From Marinobacter gelidimuriae (lineage in GTDB: Bacteria > Pseudomonadota > Gammaproteobacteria > Pseudomonadales > Oleiphilaceae): DNA of 43,746 nucleotides. Location of the stretch: contig NZ_KB889882.1 of the NCBI RefSeq assembly GCF_000372805.1, positions 1 through 43,746 on the forward strand, read 5' to 3'. Positions 1 through 8,920 of this stretch are shown one piece after another. Every line of letters starts with the position of its first letter. The first letter of the stretch is position 1. Position numbers and translations under genes: made by a program. The notes under the pieces were generated by a model, which saw nothing but the letters and a program-made list of their open reading frames with translations, was not told the DNA's origin and made no database searches.

Positions 1-167
1 CGAGCGTTACCGCATTCGTCAGGAACTGAGTGTACCCAGACTGAAAACACTGAAGACCTGGCTGGAGGCTAACGCGGGCAAAGTCGCAAAAGGCACCCTG
101 ACACGCACCGCCATGGATTATACGTTGAACCAATGGCCCACCTTGGTGGGTTACTGCGAACGGGGGC
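1..167 (+). mobile_element. IS66-family transposase (TnpC) internal fragment
   Basis: Frame 2 reads through as ERYRIRQELSVPRLKTLKTW and continues to LNQWPTLVGYCERG, which matches the region of IS66-type TnpC transposases just before the C-terminal segment (known family pattern: LNQWPAL.RYL..G followed by the conserved N/E-rich block). The reading stops matching near base 160-167, where DUF1631-like coding starts in another frame. The usual C-terminus and the terminal inverted repeat are missing, so the element was cut by a deletion that also removed the front of the neighbouring gene. The N-terminal part lies outside the window. Confidence 0.75.
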
Positions 168-838
168 CTGCGTCAACTGGAAGTTCCGGTGCTGAAAGTG
201 GTGATGCGTGACCCGGACTTTTTTGAAGACCAGCAAAGCCCGGTTCGCGGCGTGCTTAACCGTTTGGCCCAGCTTGGTAGCCGCGGCAGCAAGGTCAATC
301 CGGTTATTCAACGCCGGGTGGAAGAATTAATTCAGTCTATTGTGATTGGCTTCGAGCACGACCTGGGCGTATTTGAGCGCGCAGCGGAAGAGCTGGAAGA
401 GCTGATTGAGCGTCAGAAACGGGTGTATCAGCGCAACGTTGAGCGGGTAAAACCGTGCCGAAAGCGCTTAATAGCCTTCTGGCCGGCGGTTGGCGTGATT
501 TGTTGTCGCTAACCTGGATCCGCCATGGGCCAGATAGCAAGTTATGGCACGATTATCTGGGTGCAGTGGATTCTCTGGTGCTGTTTACTAAAGACCCGGA
601 TAGCGAGATTAACCTGCCGGAGTTGCTGCGCACCATTCAGGATGGCTTGTCCTCTATTTCAAGCAGTCACTTGCCGTCTGCTCAGATTCGTGACGAACTG
701 CGCCAGTTTCTGGAGCGCGAGGTGATTGTAACCCAGGTAGAGTCCCGCGAGCTGCTGGCATTGCTAGTCCAGCTAGGTGTGGATTACGCTCAGGGTACAG
801 CCATTGAAAAGCCCGGCATGCTTGACAGCCTGGTATAA
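162..838 (+). pseudogene. Broken DUF1631-type gene with an EAL-like tail
   Basis: Two reading frames together resemble a DUF1631-family protein. From about base 165 frame 3 reads GLRQLEVPVLKVVMRDPDFF and goes on to an E-rich segment ending near NVERV; from base 455 frame 2 reads VPKALNSLLAGGWRDLLSLT and continues to a stop at 836-838. The linker normally lying between these blocks is absent, so a deletion plus frame change joined them near 450. The last ~40 residues contain LGVDYAQG, the usual end of an EAL (c-di-GMP phosphodiesterase) domain, so a second internal deletion probably joined DUF1631 to the tail of an EAL domain. The 5' end is lost to the IS66 junction. Function cannot survive. 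The DUF1631 assignment is from memory of the family; the EAL tail is a motif match only. Confidence 0.6.
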
Positions 839-857
839 CCGCGGAAGCCAGAAGTTT

Positions 858-1724
858 ATGTCGAAACGCCATCCTATTATTGCCGTTACCGGGTCATCCG
901 GTGCCGGCACCAGCACCACCGGCCGGATTTTTCGCCGCATGTTCGACAGCGAGGGACTGAGCGCCGCCATGGTGGGTGGCGACAGTTTTCACCGTTATAC
1001 TCGTGAGCAGATGGCGCGGCTGGCGGCCAAAGGACAGTTCGGTGCCCGCAATCACTTTGCCCTGGGTGCCAATCACATCGACCACCTGGAGTCTCTGTTT
1101 TACGATTACAGCCTGACCGGGAACGGGCGCTACCGCCAGTACGTGCACGATGAGGACTTTGCGCTGGTGGCAGAGGGCAATAAACCCGGGAGCTTCACTC
1201 CATGGCAGGATCTGCCGCCCAATACCAGCCTGCTGTTTTATGAAGGCTTACACGGTGGCGTGGTCAGCGATGCCTTTAACATCGCCCAATACGTTGACCT
1301 GTTGATTGGCGTAGTGCCGATTGTAAATCTGGAATGGATCCAGAAAATTCACCGCGACACTCACAAACGTGGCTACAGTCAGGAAGCGGTGGTTGAAACC
1401 ATTCTTAACCGCATGGACGACTACGTTCATGACATAGTGCCGCAGTTTTCCCATACCCACATCAACTTCCAGCGGGTGCCCCTGGTGGATACATCCAACC
1501 CGTTTGTGGTGCGTGATGTACCCACCGAAGACGAAAGCATGCTGGTGATTCACTTCCGCGACGCGCGCGAGGTGGATTTTCCCTATCTGTTACAGGTAAT
1601 TCCCAACAGCGTGTTGTCGCGCCACGATACCCTGGCAATTCCCGGTACAAAAATGAGCCTGGCCATGGAGCTGATTGTGCGGCCTATGGTGCAGCGGCTG
1701 ATCGCACAGAAAGCCTTCGCCTGA
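858..1724 (+). CDS. prkB: Phosphoribulokinase-like P-loop kinase (PrkB type)
   Basis: A 288-residue protein of the phosphoribulokinase/uridine kinase fold. The P-loop GSSGAGTST is at residues 12-20, followed by the GDSFHRYTREQM block typical of proteobacterial class I phosphoribulokinase, which transfers phosphate from ATP to ribulose 5-phosphate in the Calvin cycle. The ATG at 858 starts directly with the family N-terminus (MSKRHPIIAVTGSSGAG). It is followed by a convergent OsmC gene and a crp remnant, the same order as prkB-yhfA-crp in E. coli, where PrkB has no known Calvin-cycle role. No RuBisCO gene is in the window, so I infer a PrkB-type housekeeping kinase; the true substrate is open. 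Confidence 0.85.
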   Translation: MSKRHPIIAVTGSSGAGTSTTGRIFRRMFDSEGLSAAMVGGDSFHRYTREQMARLAAKGQFGARNHFALGANHIDHLESLFYDYSLTGNGRYRQYVHDEDFALVAEGNKPGSFTPWQDLPPNTSLLFYEGLHGGVVSDAFNIAQYVDLLIGVVPIVNLEWIQKIHRDTHKRGYSQEAVVETILNRMDDYVHDIVPQFSHTHINFQRVPLVDTSNPFVVRDVPTEDESMLVIHFRDAREVDFPYLLQVIPNSVLSRHDTLAIPGTKMSLAMELIVRPMVQRLIAQKAFA

Positions 1725-1744
1725 CGCTGTTCAAAGTGAATAAG

Positions 1745-2167
1745 CTAGTTGGCCTGATGCACCTCATGGCTGTGGGTGATTTCTACCCCGCCGCTGGCCA
1801 GCATGATGGACGCTGAACAGTATTTTTCGGCAGACAGGGCCACCGCCCGTGCTACCTGGCTGGCTTTAAGATTGTTGCCGGTCACCACGAAATGCAGGTG
1901 AATTTTTGTGAACACCGCCGGCACCGCTTCGGCTCGTTCCGCGCTCAGTTCGGTGTGGCAGGCAGTAACGTCCTGACGGCTTTTTTTCAGAATGCTCATG
2001 ACATCAAACGACGAACATCCGCCCAGCCCCATCAGTACCATTTCCATGGGTCGCGGGCCGCGATTCTGGCCCCCGAGGTCTGCCGGTCCGTCCAGCTGAA
2101 CGCTGTGGCCGCTGGCGCTGGTCGCTTTGAAGCTGACTTCGCCGGTCCAGTCGATGGTTGCTTTCAT
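1745..2167 (-). CDS. OsmC/Ohr-family protein (YhfA-like)
   Basis: A 140-residue protein of the OsmC family, close to E. coli YhfA in pattern: PMEMVLMGLGGCSSFDVMSI, then LHFVVTG and LSAEKYCSASIML. Members with the two conserved cysteines (here in GGCSSFD and EKYCSAS) reduce organic hydroperoxides; YhfA itself has no firm function. The start at 2167 (MKATIDWTG) matches the YhfA N-terminus and has a GGAGAG ribosome site about 8 bases upstream; an in-frame extension to 2218 lacks that support. It converges on prkB with a 20-base gap and is divergent from the crp remnant, as in E. coli. Confidence 0.88.
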   Translation of the reverse strand: MKATIDWTGEVSFKATSASGHSVQLDGPADLGGQNRGPRPMEMVLMGLGGCSSFDVMSILKKSRQDVTACHTELSAERAEAVPAVFTKIHLHFVVTGNNLKASQVARAVALSAEKYCSASIMLASGGVEITHSHEVHQAN

Positions 2168-2425
2168 CACAGGCTCTCCGCAGGTGTTATTGAGTGTTAA
2201 TTCCGCCATGGACGGCAATGGAAACGAATGCGCAAGATGCTAGCACAGAGCGGGTGAATCGACAGCATCGGCGATAATTGACAAAAGGCTAAGCTGCAGG
2301 CTGAACTTGACCGGGCTACCGGTTGTTGCTATCCGGAGGGTGCTAACGTGCGTTAAGGCTGAAAAAATCTGTTAGAAAAGCGCCATGATCAGGTCAGGAT
2401 ATTTCAGTATTAATTTTTACGGAGG

Positions 2426-2554
2426 TGCCGGGCAAGCCATCGCCGTCGTTTCCCGGCAAAAAGCACCATCATTTACGCGGGTGACAAGAGCGACTCGCTG
2501 TTTTTCATCGTGAAAGGCTCGGTAACGGTTATTATTGAGGATGAAAACGGGCGG
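2426..2554 (+). pseudogene. crp: crp/vfr remnant (cAMP receptor protein, N-terminal stub)
   Basis: Frame 2 reads HRRRFPAKSTIIYAGDKSDS and then LFFIVKGSVTVIIEDENGR (about 2438-2554), a near-exact match to residues ~22-65 of Crp/Vfr, the cAMP-binding beta-barrel. A stop lies shortly upstream in the same frame where the first ~20 residues should be. After ENGR the reading changes abruptly to unrelated sequence that is the 3' end of modC on the other strand. The cAMP-contact residues, dimer helix and DNA-binding helix-turn-helix are all missing, so this copy cannot work. Its position between yhfA and trpC is that of vfr in Pseudomonas. Bases 2219-2425 hold no gene; they probably keep parts of the old crp promoter region. 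Confidence 0.85.
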
Positions 2555-2555
2555 A

Positions 2556-3638
2556 TCAGTCGGCCAGTGCCGCCGCTTTTATCTGCAGCCATATGGGCTT
2601 GCCCGGGGTTAGTTCCAGAGTGTGTACGGAGCGGGTGGTCAAACGCGCCAGAAATGGCGTATTGCCGGCCAGCACCCGCACCAGTGACGTGCCCGGGCTT
2701 ATTTCTTCTGCAATTTCATCGATTCGGCCGTGGATCAGATTCTGGATGCTCTGGCCATGGTTGGCGCTGAGCGCCAGGCTGACATCCCTTGCCAGTACCT
2801 GAACCCGCACATCGCTGCCTACCGGGATGCGCGGCTCGCTGGGAAGCCACAGTTGGCCGCCGTCAAATTCCGCCAGGCTCAGATGCCACCGGGTATCTTG
2901 AGTGGTAATGCGGGCCGGCAGAATAATGGCAGCGCCTTCTTCCAAACCAAAGGGCTGATCGGTGCGCGCCAGGGTCTGTTGTAGAGACCCACTGGCCGTT
3001 ACCTGCCCCTGGTTCAGCATAACAACGTGATCGGCCAGCCTGGCGACTTCCGCCACCGAGTGGGAGACGTACAAAATTGGAATGGCGAGGGTGTCACGCA
3101 GGCGTTCCAGGTAGGGCAGGATTTCCCGCTTGCTGGCCTGGTCCAGTGCCGACAATGGCTCGTCCATCAGCAGCAACCGGGGGCTGGTCAGCAGGGCGCG
3201 GGCGATAGCCACCCGTTGGCGCTCACCGCCCGACAGCTTTTGCGGCATACGCTCCAGCAGGTGCGCCAGCCCCAGCCATTCCACCGCCTGGTCAAACTGA
3301 ATCCGGCGCTGGCTAACGGGCACCCGGCGGTAACCGTAGTCCAGGTTGCGTTCTACCGATAAATGCGGAAATAACGAGGTCTCCTGGAACACGTAAGCCA
3401 GCGGACGCTGATGCACGGGGCGACTTTCATGGGCGTTGTGCCAGGTGTCACCGTTCACCACCAGTTCGCCACTGGCCGGTTGCAGCCCGGCGATGCAGCG
3501 TAACAGGGTGGTTTTGCCGCAGCCGGAGTGCCCGAACAGCGCGGTTAATCCGCTGCCCGGTAAATTCAGATCCACATTCAGTGTAAAATCACCAATGCAG
3601 CAGTGAAAGCGCACCAGAATATGTTCACTTGTGCTCAT
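2556..3638 (-). CDS. modC: Molybdate ABC transporter ATP-binding protein
   Basis: The 360-residue ATPase of the ModABC molybdate importer. Walker [10 protein letters not shown] is at residues 36-44, Q-loop at Q85, signature LSGGE at 135-139, Walker B LLLMDEP at 155-161, and H-loop H193. The C-terminal ~70 residues form the molybdate-binding TOBE/Mop-like domain usual for ModC. The start overlaps the modB stop by 4 bases (ATGA), so the two are translationally coupled. Its stop codon lies 1 base beyond the end of the crp remnant, which makes this the edge of a replaced segment. No modE regulator gene is present nearby. Confidence 0.93.
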   Translation of the reverse strand: MSTSEHILVRFHCCIGDFTLNVDLNLPGSGLTALFGHSGCGKTTLLRCIAGLQPASGELVVNGDTWHNAHESRPVHQRPLAYVFQETSLFPHLSVERNLDYGYRRVPVSQRRIQFDQAVEWLGLAHLLERMPQKLSGGERQRVAIARALLTSPRLLLMDEPLSALDQASKREILPYLERLRDTLAIPILYVSHSVAEVARLADHVVMLNQGQVTASGSLQQTLARTDQPFGLEEGAAIILPARITTQDTRWHLSLAEFDGGQLWLPSEPRIPVGSDVRVQVLARDVSLALSANHGQSIQNLIHGRIDEIAEEISPGTSLVRVLAGNTPFLARLTTRSVHTLELTPGKPIWLQIKAAALAD

Positions 3639-4315
3639 TTCATCATTCCCGAGTGCACGCGGCCATTCAGCGAATACAGCGTCACTAACGCCACAAACGA
3701 GAACACCACCATACCGCCGGCGAGCCAGTGGGCCTGGGTGTATTCAATGGCTTCAACGTGGTCGTAGATGGCCACTGATAACACTTTGGTTTCCCCCGGG
3801 ATATTGCCGCCAATCATCAGTATCACGCCAAATTCGCCAATAGTGTGGGCAAAGGTGAGTACGGCGGCGGTCAAAAATCCCGGGCGGGCCAGTGGCATCA
3901 CCACGGTGAAGAATCGGTCCATGGGTGAGGCTCGTAACGTAGCAGCCACTTCCAGAAGCTGATTGTTGATGCCGATAAAGGCGTTTTGCAGGGGTTGCAC
4001 GGTAAACGGCAGTGAGTAAATCACAGACGCTACCACCAAACCCTCAAAGGTGAATGGCAGTAGCCCAAGGCCCAGCTGTTCGGTAAGTTGCCCGACAACG
4101 CCTTTTGGCCCCAACAGCAGCAATAAATAGAACCCCAGTACCGTAGGCGGCAGTACCAGCGGTAGCGCCACCACAGCGGCAATAGGCTGGCGTAGCCAGT
4201 GTTGGCTGCGGGCCAGCCACCAGGCAATGGGCGTGCCCACCACGGCCAGTATCAAGGTGGTCATGGTCGCCAGTTTCAGGGTCAGCCACACCGGTTCCCA
4301 GTAAGTTGCCATCAT
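3635..4315 (-). CDS. modB: Molybdate ABC transporter permease
   Basis: A 226-residue inner-membrane permease with about five membrane segments. The EAA-type ATPase contact motif is seen in EVAATLRASPMDRFFTVVMP followed by LARPG, and LPLVLPPTVLGFYLLLLLG is characteristic of ModB. It pairs with ModA (22 bases upstream) and ModC (4-base overlap) in one minus-strand operon. The length is normal for the family. Confidence 0.94.
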   Translation of the reverse strand: MMATYWEPVWLTLKLATMTTLILAVVGTPIAWWLARSQHWLRQPIAAVVALPLVLPPTVLGFYLLLLLGPKGVVGQLTEQLGLGLLPFTFEGLVVASVIYSLPFTVQPLQNAFIGINNQLLEVAATLRASPMDRFFTVVMPLARPGFLTAAVLTFAHTIGEFGVILMIGGNIPGETKVLSVAIYDHVEAIEYTQAHWLAGGMVVFSFVALVTLYSLNGRVHSGMMK

Positions 4316-4336
4316 CGTTACGGGCCTGTGTTTGCG

Positions 4337-5104
4337 TCAGTCGGCAATGTCGTAACCGTCGTCTTTTATAACGTTCAGCGCCTGCGGGCTGCGTAAAAAT
4401 TCCAGCCATTGGCGGGCAACAGGGTTGTCTTTGCCATGATTAAGCAAAACCGCTTGCTGGTCGATGGGTGCGTACATCTGCTGCGGTACCACCCACAGTG
4501 TGCCATTACTGTTTTGCCAGGCATTCACCTGAGACAGCGCCACAAAGCCTGCCTGGGCATTGCTGGTGGCCACAAACTGAAAGGCCTGTGCGATTGAGTT
4601 ACCGCGCACCAGACGCGGTTGCAGGGCATCCCACAGGCTGAGGTTTTTTAACACCTGCTGCGCAGCCAGGCCATAAGGCGCGGTTTTCGGATTGGCGATG
4701 GCCAGTCGTTTGAAGTCAGCGCTGGCCAGCCAGCTTTCGGGGTCGCTGAACACGTTGGCCTCCGGGCTCCATAGCGCCAGTTTGCCGCGGGCGTAGGTAA
4801 AACGGCTACCGTTAACGGCGCCGCCGCTGTTTTCCAGCATTTCCGGGTGCGCACTGTCTGCGGCCTGAAACACGTCAAAGGGCGCGCCGTTTTCTATTTG
4901 GGCGAAGAGCTTACCGGTGGAGCCATAACTGGCGGCAACTGAGTGACCGGTGGTTTCTTCAAACAAGGCAATAAGGTCACGGGTGGTGTCGGTAAAGTTA
5001 GCGGCGACCGCAATGCGTAAAGGTTCGGCGTCGGCAAGGTTGGCAGCAAAGAACAGTAGCGCAGCAGTAAGTGAGCGTGAAATCAGGCGGCTGAAGGTAA
5101 ACAT
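4337..5104 (-). CDS. modA: Molybdate-binding periplasmic protein
   Basis: A 255-residue substrate-binding protein. The start at 5104 gives a clear signal peptide (MFTFSRLISRSLTAALLFFA then a cut after ADA), followed by EPLRIAVAANF, a typical ModA N-terminus. SYGSTGKLFAQIENGAPFDV and the AADSAHPE segment contain the usual oxyanion contacts. The frame stays open upstream to 5314, but that extension has no coding character and would bury the signal peptide. First gene of modABC; the 259-base gap to the divergent GST gene should hold both promoters. I did not find a convincing ModE-type palindrome there. Confidence 0.92.
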   Translation of the reverse strand: MFTFSRLISRSLTAALLFFAANLADAEPLRIAVAANFTDTTRDLIALFEETTGHSVAASYGSTGKLFAQIENGAPFDVFQAADSAHPEMLENSGGAVNGSRFTYARGKLALWSPEANVFSDPESWLASADFKRLAIANPKTAPYGLAAQQVLKNLSLWDALQPRLVRGNSIAQAFQFVATSNAQAGFVALSQVNAWQNSNGTLWVVPQQMYAPIDQQAVLLNHGKDNPVARQWLEFLRSPQALNVIKDDGYDIAD

Positions 5105-5363
5105 GCAGTGAGTCTCTATGTTCTGGTGGATAAAACAAGCTGCGCATCGAGTTTGGCTTAAGCGGGTTCCGGCGTCGCCGTTGTTTGAGTATGACAGTTC
5201 CAGTATGCGATTCTGACTTTGCCGATGTTCGTGTATGTAGGCGGTAATGTCCAGCGCATAGAAATAATTAGTCGTGCTGGAAGAGTGCTTGACGAAACCG
5301 CGATAGCCGGTCAATCTTCCCGGGCTTTCGGTCTGATATATTCATTGGTCAGAGGTATTCAAA

Positions 5364-5984
5364 ATGATAAAAATCTTCGAAACAAAAACCGCACCCAACC
5401 CACGGCGTGTGCGTATGTTCATGGCGGAAAAGGGCCTGTTGGACGTCGCTGAATTTGTAGAAATTGATCTGCAAAAAGGCGAAAACCTGACGCCCGAATT
5501 TGCCGCCCGCAATCCGTTCAAAAAAGTGCCGGTGATGGAATTGGACGATGGCACTGCGGTGGCCGAAACCATGGCTATTTGCCGTTATTTCGAGGAAAGC
5601 TACCCTGATTCGCCCACATTATTGGGTGACACGGCGTTGGAGAAAACTGTGATTGAACAGTGGCTGCGCTGGGTCGATTTTTACTTTTTTATGCCCACGG
5701 GCATGTGTTTTCAGCACACCAGCGGGTATTTCAGTGATCGCATGAATCCGATTAAAGAATGGGGCGAGGACTGTGGCAAGGCGGTGGTGTCGTTCATGGC
5801 TTTTCTGGATGAGCACTTGGCAGGCAAAGACTACATTTGCTGCGATCGTCTTACGGCTGCGGATATCAACGCGTTTGCCACCGTTGCCTTTGCGCGGGTG
5901 GTGAATATCCGTATCGCGGCAGAACACCAGAACCTGCAGGCCTGGTTTGACCGCATCAAGTCACGGCCTTCGGCGAAGGTTTAG
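5364..5984 (+). CDS. Glutathione S-transferase family protein
   Basis: A 206-residue cytosolic GST. The N-terminal thioredoxin-like domain shows APNPRRVRMFMAEKGL, then NPFKKVPVMELDDGTAVAET, where VPV carries the cis-proline and AET lies at the glutathione gamma-glutamyl contact. The C-terminal helical domain contains RLTAADINAFATV, the usual N-capping box. The substrate cannot be told. It is divergent from modA and separated from trpC by a decayed gene. The ATG follows a weak AGAGG site about 10 bases upstream. Confidence 0.85.
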   Translation: MIKIFETKTAPNPRRVRMFMAEKGLLDVAEFVEIDLQKGENLTPEFAARNPFKKVPVMELDDGTAVAETMAICRYFEESYPDSPTLLGDTALEKTVIEQWLRWVDFYFFMPTGMCFQHTSGYFSDRMNPIKEWGEDCGKAVVSFMAFLDEHLAGKDYICCDRLTAADINAFATVAFARVVNIRIAAEHQNLQAWFDRIKSRPSAKV

Positions 5985-6039
5985 GCTCGCTATAAAGCAG
6001 CCGGTATTGAATCCGGGGCGCCAGCGCCGGGTTCGACAC

Positions 6040-6417
6040 TCACCACGCGGTTGCGACCGCCCCGCTGATCACCATGCCCAGAAAAATCATCACCAGCGGA
6101 TCGAACAGAAACGGTATGAGCTGTTTGAATTCCAGACCCACATAATGGCCAGGGCAGCAAAGAACAATACCAACGGTATAACAAAAAACGTCCACCACTG
6201 CTCCAGACCGCGCACCGAGAGAATGGACACACCAAAAAAACCGATCATTAAGACATTAGACATCTGGTACAGAGTGTCAGGGCTGTAAAGTGCGTGCACC
6301 ACAAACAGTGAGTGACAGGCCCATTACCGATAGCGCTATAACACGCAGTAGTAAGCCTGGGTCTACCTTAATTTTTGGTCGAACTGCGTCCGTTGAATAC
6401 ACCGCGTTAGCGAACAT
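6040..6417 (-). pseudogene. Decayed small membrane-protein gene after trpC
   Basis: Three frame segments join into one plausible four-helix membrane protein of ~125 residues. It starts at the ATG at 6417 (MFANAVYSTDAVRPKIKVDP, then LLLRVIALSVMGLSLTV), changes frame near 6302 into YQMSNVLMIGFFGVSILSVR and WWTFFVIPLVLFFAALAIM, then returns to the first frame near 6130 for FLFDPLVMIFLGMVISGAVA and a stop at 6040. The two shifts cancel. The ATG is 11 bases after the trpC stop, so it looks like a former last gene of the trp operon. I do not recognise the family. Either two real indels or two base-calling errors would give this pattern. Bases 5985-6039 hold nothing I can name. Confidence 0.45.
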
Positions 6418-6428
6418 TGCGAAAAGGT

Positions 6429-7238
6429 CTATGCAAACAGTTCCTGTAGCTTGGCTCCCGGGTCAGGGGCGCGCATGAATGACTCGCCGATTAGAAAGCC
6501 ATAAATGCCGCGGCCGGTCATGGTTTCTACGTCGGCGCGGGTCATAATCCCGCTTTCGGTGATGACGAGTCGCTCGGGGCCAATGCGCCGGTGCAGGTCA
6601 AAGGTGGTTTCCAGTGAAACCTCAAATGTGTGCAGGTCGCGGTTGTTGATGCCCACCAGTGGGGTGTTCAGTGTCAGCGCATCGTCCATCTCTTCGCTGT
6701 TATGAACTTCTACCAGTACGTCCAGCCCTATTTCGTGGGCAATGCCTTCGAGTTCCTGCATCTGGCCTTTGGTCAGGCAGGCCGCAATAAGCAGTATGCA
6801 ATCGGCGCCGATGCTACGGGATTCATACACCTGGTAGGGCGACACCATAAAATCTTTGCGGATAACGGGCAGGCTGCAGGCGTTGCGGGCGGCCACCATG
6901 TAATCTTCGTGGCCCTGGAAGAAGTCGTGGTCGGTGAGTACAGACAGGCAAGCCGCGCCGCCTTTTTCATAGCTTTCAGCAATCTGCGCCGGCTCGAATG
7001 GGTCGCGCAGTATGCCTTTGCTGGGCGAGGCTTTTTTGATTTCGGCGATAACCGCAGGTTTTGAGGCTTCGATGCGCTGGCGCAGAGCCTGGGCAAAACC
7101 GCGGGTGCCGGGTTGGTCGCCGGCTCGTGCTTTTAGGTCAGCCAGGCTGGCGGTGCGCTGGCGCTGTTCAATTTCCTGCCATTTTCTGTCGACGATTTTG
7201 CGCAGGATGGTGGGCGTTTTGTCGTTCTGTGCGTTCAT
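6429..7238 (-). CDS. trpC: Indole-3-glycerol-phosphate synthase
   Basis: A 269-residue monofunctional TrpC (beta/alpha barrel) that closes the indole ring of CdRP in tryptophan synthesis. [11 protein letters not shown] is at residues 65-75, the catalytic lysine is in IRKDF (near 128), GINNRDL carries the substrate Asn, and ITESGI is the phosphate-site glycine region. Unlike the E. coli enzyme it is not fused to TrpF, as is usual in Pseudomonas-like bacteria. It follows trpD by 43 bases in the minus-strand operon. Confidence 0.96.
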   Translation of the reverse strand: MNAQNDKTPTILRKIVDRKWQEIEQRQRTASLADLKARAGDQPGTRGFAQALRQRIEASKPAVIAEIKKASPSKGILRDPFEPAQIAESYEKGGAACLSVLTDHDFFQGHEDYMVAARNACSLPVIRKDFMVSPYQVYESRSIGADCILLIAACLTKGQMQELEGIAHEIGLDVLVEVHNSEEMDDALTLNTPLVGINNRDLHTFEVSLETTFDLHRRIGPERLVITESGIMTRADVETMTGRGIYGFLIGESFMRAPDPGAKLQELFA

Positions 7239-7281
7239 TTTTTTGGGTTCCGTGTTTGCGCTGATCTACTATTCATCTTGC

Positions 7282-8310
7282 TCAAAAGCACTGGGAGAAC
7301 GTCGCCAGCTCGGTCAGTTTACCGTTGGCTCGGCCAGAGCCAATAGCATCCAGGGCTAGTTGTACGCCTTCTTTGGCCGTTGCGGCCAAGCCGGCAATAT
7401 AAATGGCTGCGCCGGCGTTCAGGGCGATCATGTCGCGGGCTTTTTCAGCGCTTTCGTTGCGGTCGCGGCCAAAGGCGGCTTTGATCAGGGCCAGAGATTC
7501 TTCGGCGGTGTTGACGGTCAAACCAGACAGGGTTTGGCTTTTTATGCCCAGGTCTTCCGGAGTGATTTCATATTCAATGATTTCGCCGTTTTTAAGCTCG
7601 GCCACGTAGGTGGTGCTGGCCAGGCTGATTTCGTCCAAGCCGTCTTTCGAGGCTACCACCATGATGTGTTCAGAGCCGAGTTTTTGCAGCACTTCGGCCA
7701 TGGGGCGGCACAGGGCTTTGCTGAAAACACCCACCAACTGGCGTTTTACGCCGGCGGGGTTGGTCATCGGGCCGAGGATGTTGAACAGGGTGCGGCAGCC
7801 GAGTTCTTTGCGTGGGCCTATGGCGTGTTTCATGGCGCCGTGGTGGGCCGGGGCGAACATAAAGCCAACGCCGACCTGTTCAACGCAGCGGGCGACCTGT
7901 TCCGGCGTCAGGCTCAAATTAATACCGGCCTGTTCGATCAGATCGGCGCTGCCACTTTTTGAGGACACCGCGCGGTTGCCGTGTTTGGCGACGAAGCCGC
8001 CGGCTGCCGCCACAACAAAGGCGGCCGCAGAAGAGACGTTGAACAGGTTGGCGCCGTCGCCGCCGGTGCCGACGATGTCGACCAACGGTTCGGCGCTGAC
8101 GTTTACACCGGACACCAGTTCGCGCATGACTTCTACCGCGCCGGTAATTTCATCCACGGTTTCGCTCTTTATGCGCAGGCCCATCAGCAGGGCGCCAATC
8201 TGGGCGTTGGTGGCTTCGCCGTTCATGACGATGCGCATAACCTGTTTCATTTCGTCACGGGACATGTCGAGGTTTTCCGCGACCCGGTTCAGTGCGTCTT
8301 TCATATCCAT
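7282..8310 (-). CDS. trpD: Anthranilate phosphoribosyltransferase
   Basis: A 342-residue TrpD that joins anthranilate to [13 protein letters not shown] is the PRPP-binding glycine loop, [20 protein letters not shown] follows, and GPMTNPAG lies in the substrate tunnel. I chose the ATG at 8310 ([10 protein letters not shown]), 4 bases after the trpG stop with AAGG 9 bases upstream; the frame is open to 8370, but that overlaps trpG and lacks family similarity. The ATG at 8304 is a second possibility. Confidence 0.95.
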   Translation of the reverse strand: MDMKDALNRVAENLDMSRDEMKQVMRIVMNGEATNAQIGALLMGLRIKSETVDEITGAVEVMRELVSGVNVSAEPLVDIVGTGGDGANLFNVSSAAAFVVAAAGGFVAKHGNRAVSSKSGSADLIEQAGINLSLTPEQVARCVEQVGVGFMFAPAHHGAMKHAIGPRKELGCRTLFNILGPMTNPAGVKRQLVGVFSKALCRPMAEVLQKLGSEHIMVVASKDGLDEISLASTTYVAELKNGEIIEYEITPEDLGIKSQTLSGLTVNTAEESLALIKAAFGRDRNESAEKARDMIALNAGAAIYIAGLAATAKEGVQLALDAIGSGRANGKLTELATFSQCF

Positions 8311-8314
8311 TAGG

Positions 8315-8905
8315 TCAGCCTTTTTGTTCGGTTCGCAGGAAGTTACGCAGCAGTTCGTGGCCCTGTTCACTCATGATGGACTCAGGATGAAACTGCACGC
8401 CTTCCACGGCGAGGGTTTTGTGGCGCACACCCATAATTTCTTCCACGGTGCCGTCGCTGTTGCGGGTCCAGGCGGTTACCTCCAAACAATCCGGCAGAGT
8501 GGCCTGTTCAACCACCAGGCTGTGATAGCGGGTGGCTTGCAGCGGGTTGTTCAGGCCGCGGAATACGCCTTTGCTGTGATGGTAAACCGGGGACACTTTG
8601 CCGTGCATGACTCGGCCGGCCCGAATCACCTGGCCGCCGAACACCTGGCCGATGGCCTGGTGGCCAAGGCAGACGCCCAGTATGGGAATTTTGCCGGCGA
8701 AATGGCGGATAACGTCCATAGAGATGCCGGCTTCGCTGGGGGTACAGGGGCCGGGGGAAATCACCAGCCGTTCCGGGTTTAGCGCTTCAATCTGCTCCAC
8801 GGTGATTTCGTCGTTGCGATGTACCTGCACATCGGCACCCAGCTCGGCCAGGTACTGCACTACGTTGTAGGTGAAGGAGTCATAGTTGTCGATCATTAAA
8901 AGCAT
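8315..8905 (-). CDS. trpG: Anthranilate synthase glutamine amidotransferase subunit
   Basis: A 196-residue class I glutamine amidotransferase that supplies ammonia to TrpE. The nucleophile Cys79 lies in [10 protein letters not shown] and the His-Glu pair in FHPESIMS. The N-terminus [19 protein letters not shown] is typical of TrpG/PabA. It lies between trpE (15 bases) and trpD in the operon, which favours TrpG; a shared role with p-aminobenzoate synthesis (as PabA) is possible, since no separate pabA is in view. Confidence 0.95.
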   Translation of the reverse strand: MLLMIDNYDSFTYNVVQYLAELGADVQVHRNDEITVEQIEALNPERLVISPGPCTPSEAGISMDVIRHFAGKIPILGVCLGHQAIGQVFGGQVIRAGRVMHGKVSPVYHHSKGVFRGLNNPLQATRYHSLVVEQATLPDCLEVTAWTRNSDGTVEEIMGVRHKTLAVEGVQFHPESIMSEQGHELLRNFLRTEQKG

Positions 8906-8920
8906 AATCTGTCCCTCGCC

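Noticed and set aside
5105..5314. N-terminal extension of ModA
   Set aside because: It would place 70 non-conserved residues before a clear signal peptide.
5990..6235. Minus-strand open frame of 81 codons after the GST gene
   Set aside because: It is the wrong frame of the decayed membrane-protein gene; the other two frames give the membrane helices.
7610..8782. Long open frame (390 codons) on the plus strand opposite trpD and trpG
   Set aside because: It runs antisense to two certain trp genes and reads as low-complexity Ala/Pro/Ser sequence without a recognisable family; it is a shadow of high-GC coding sequence.
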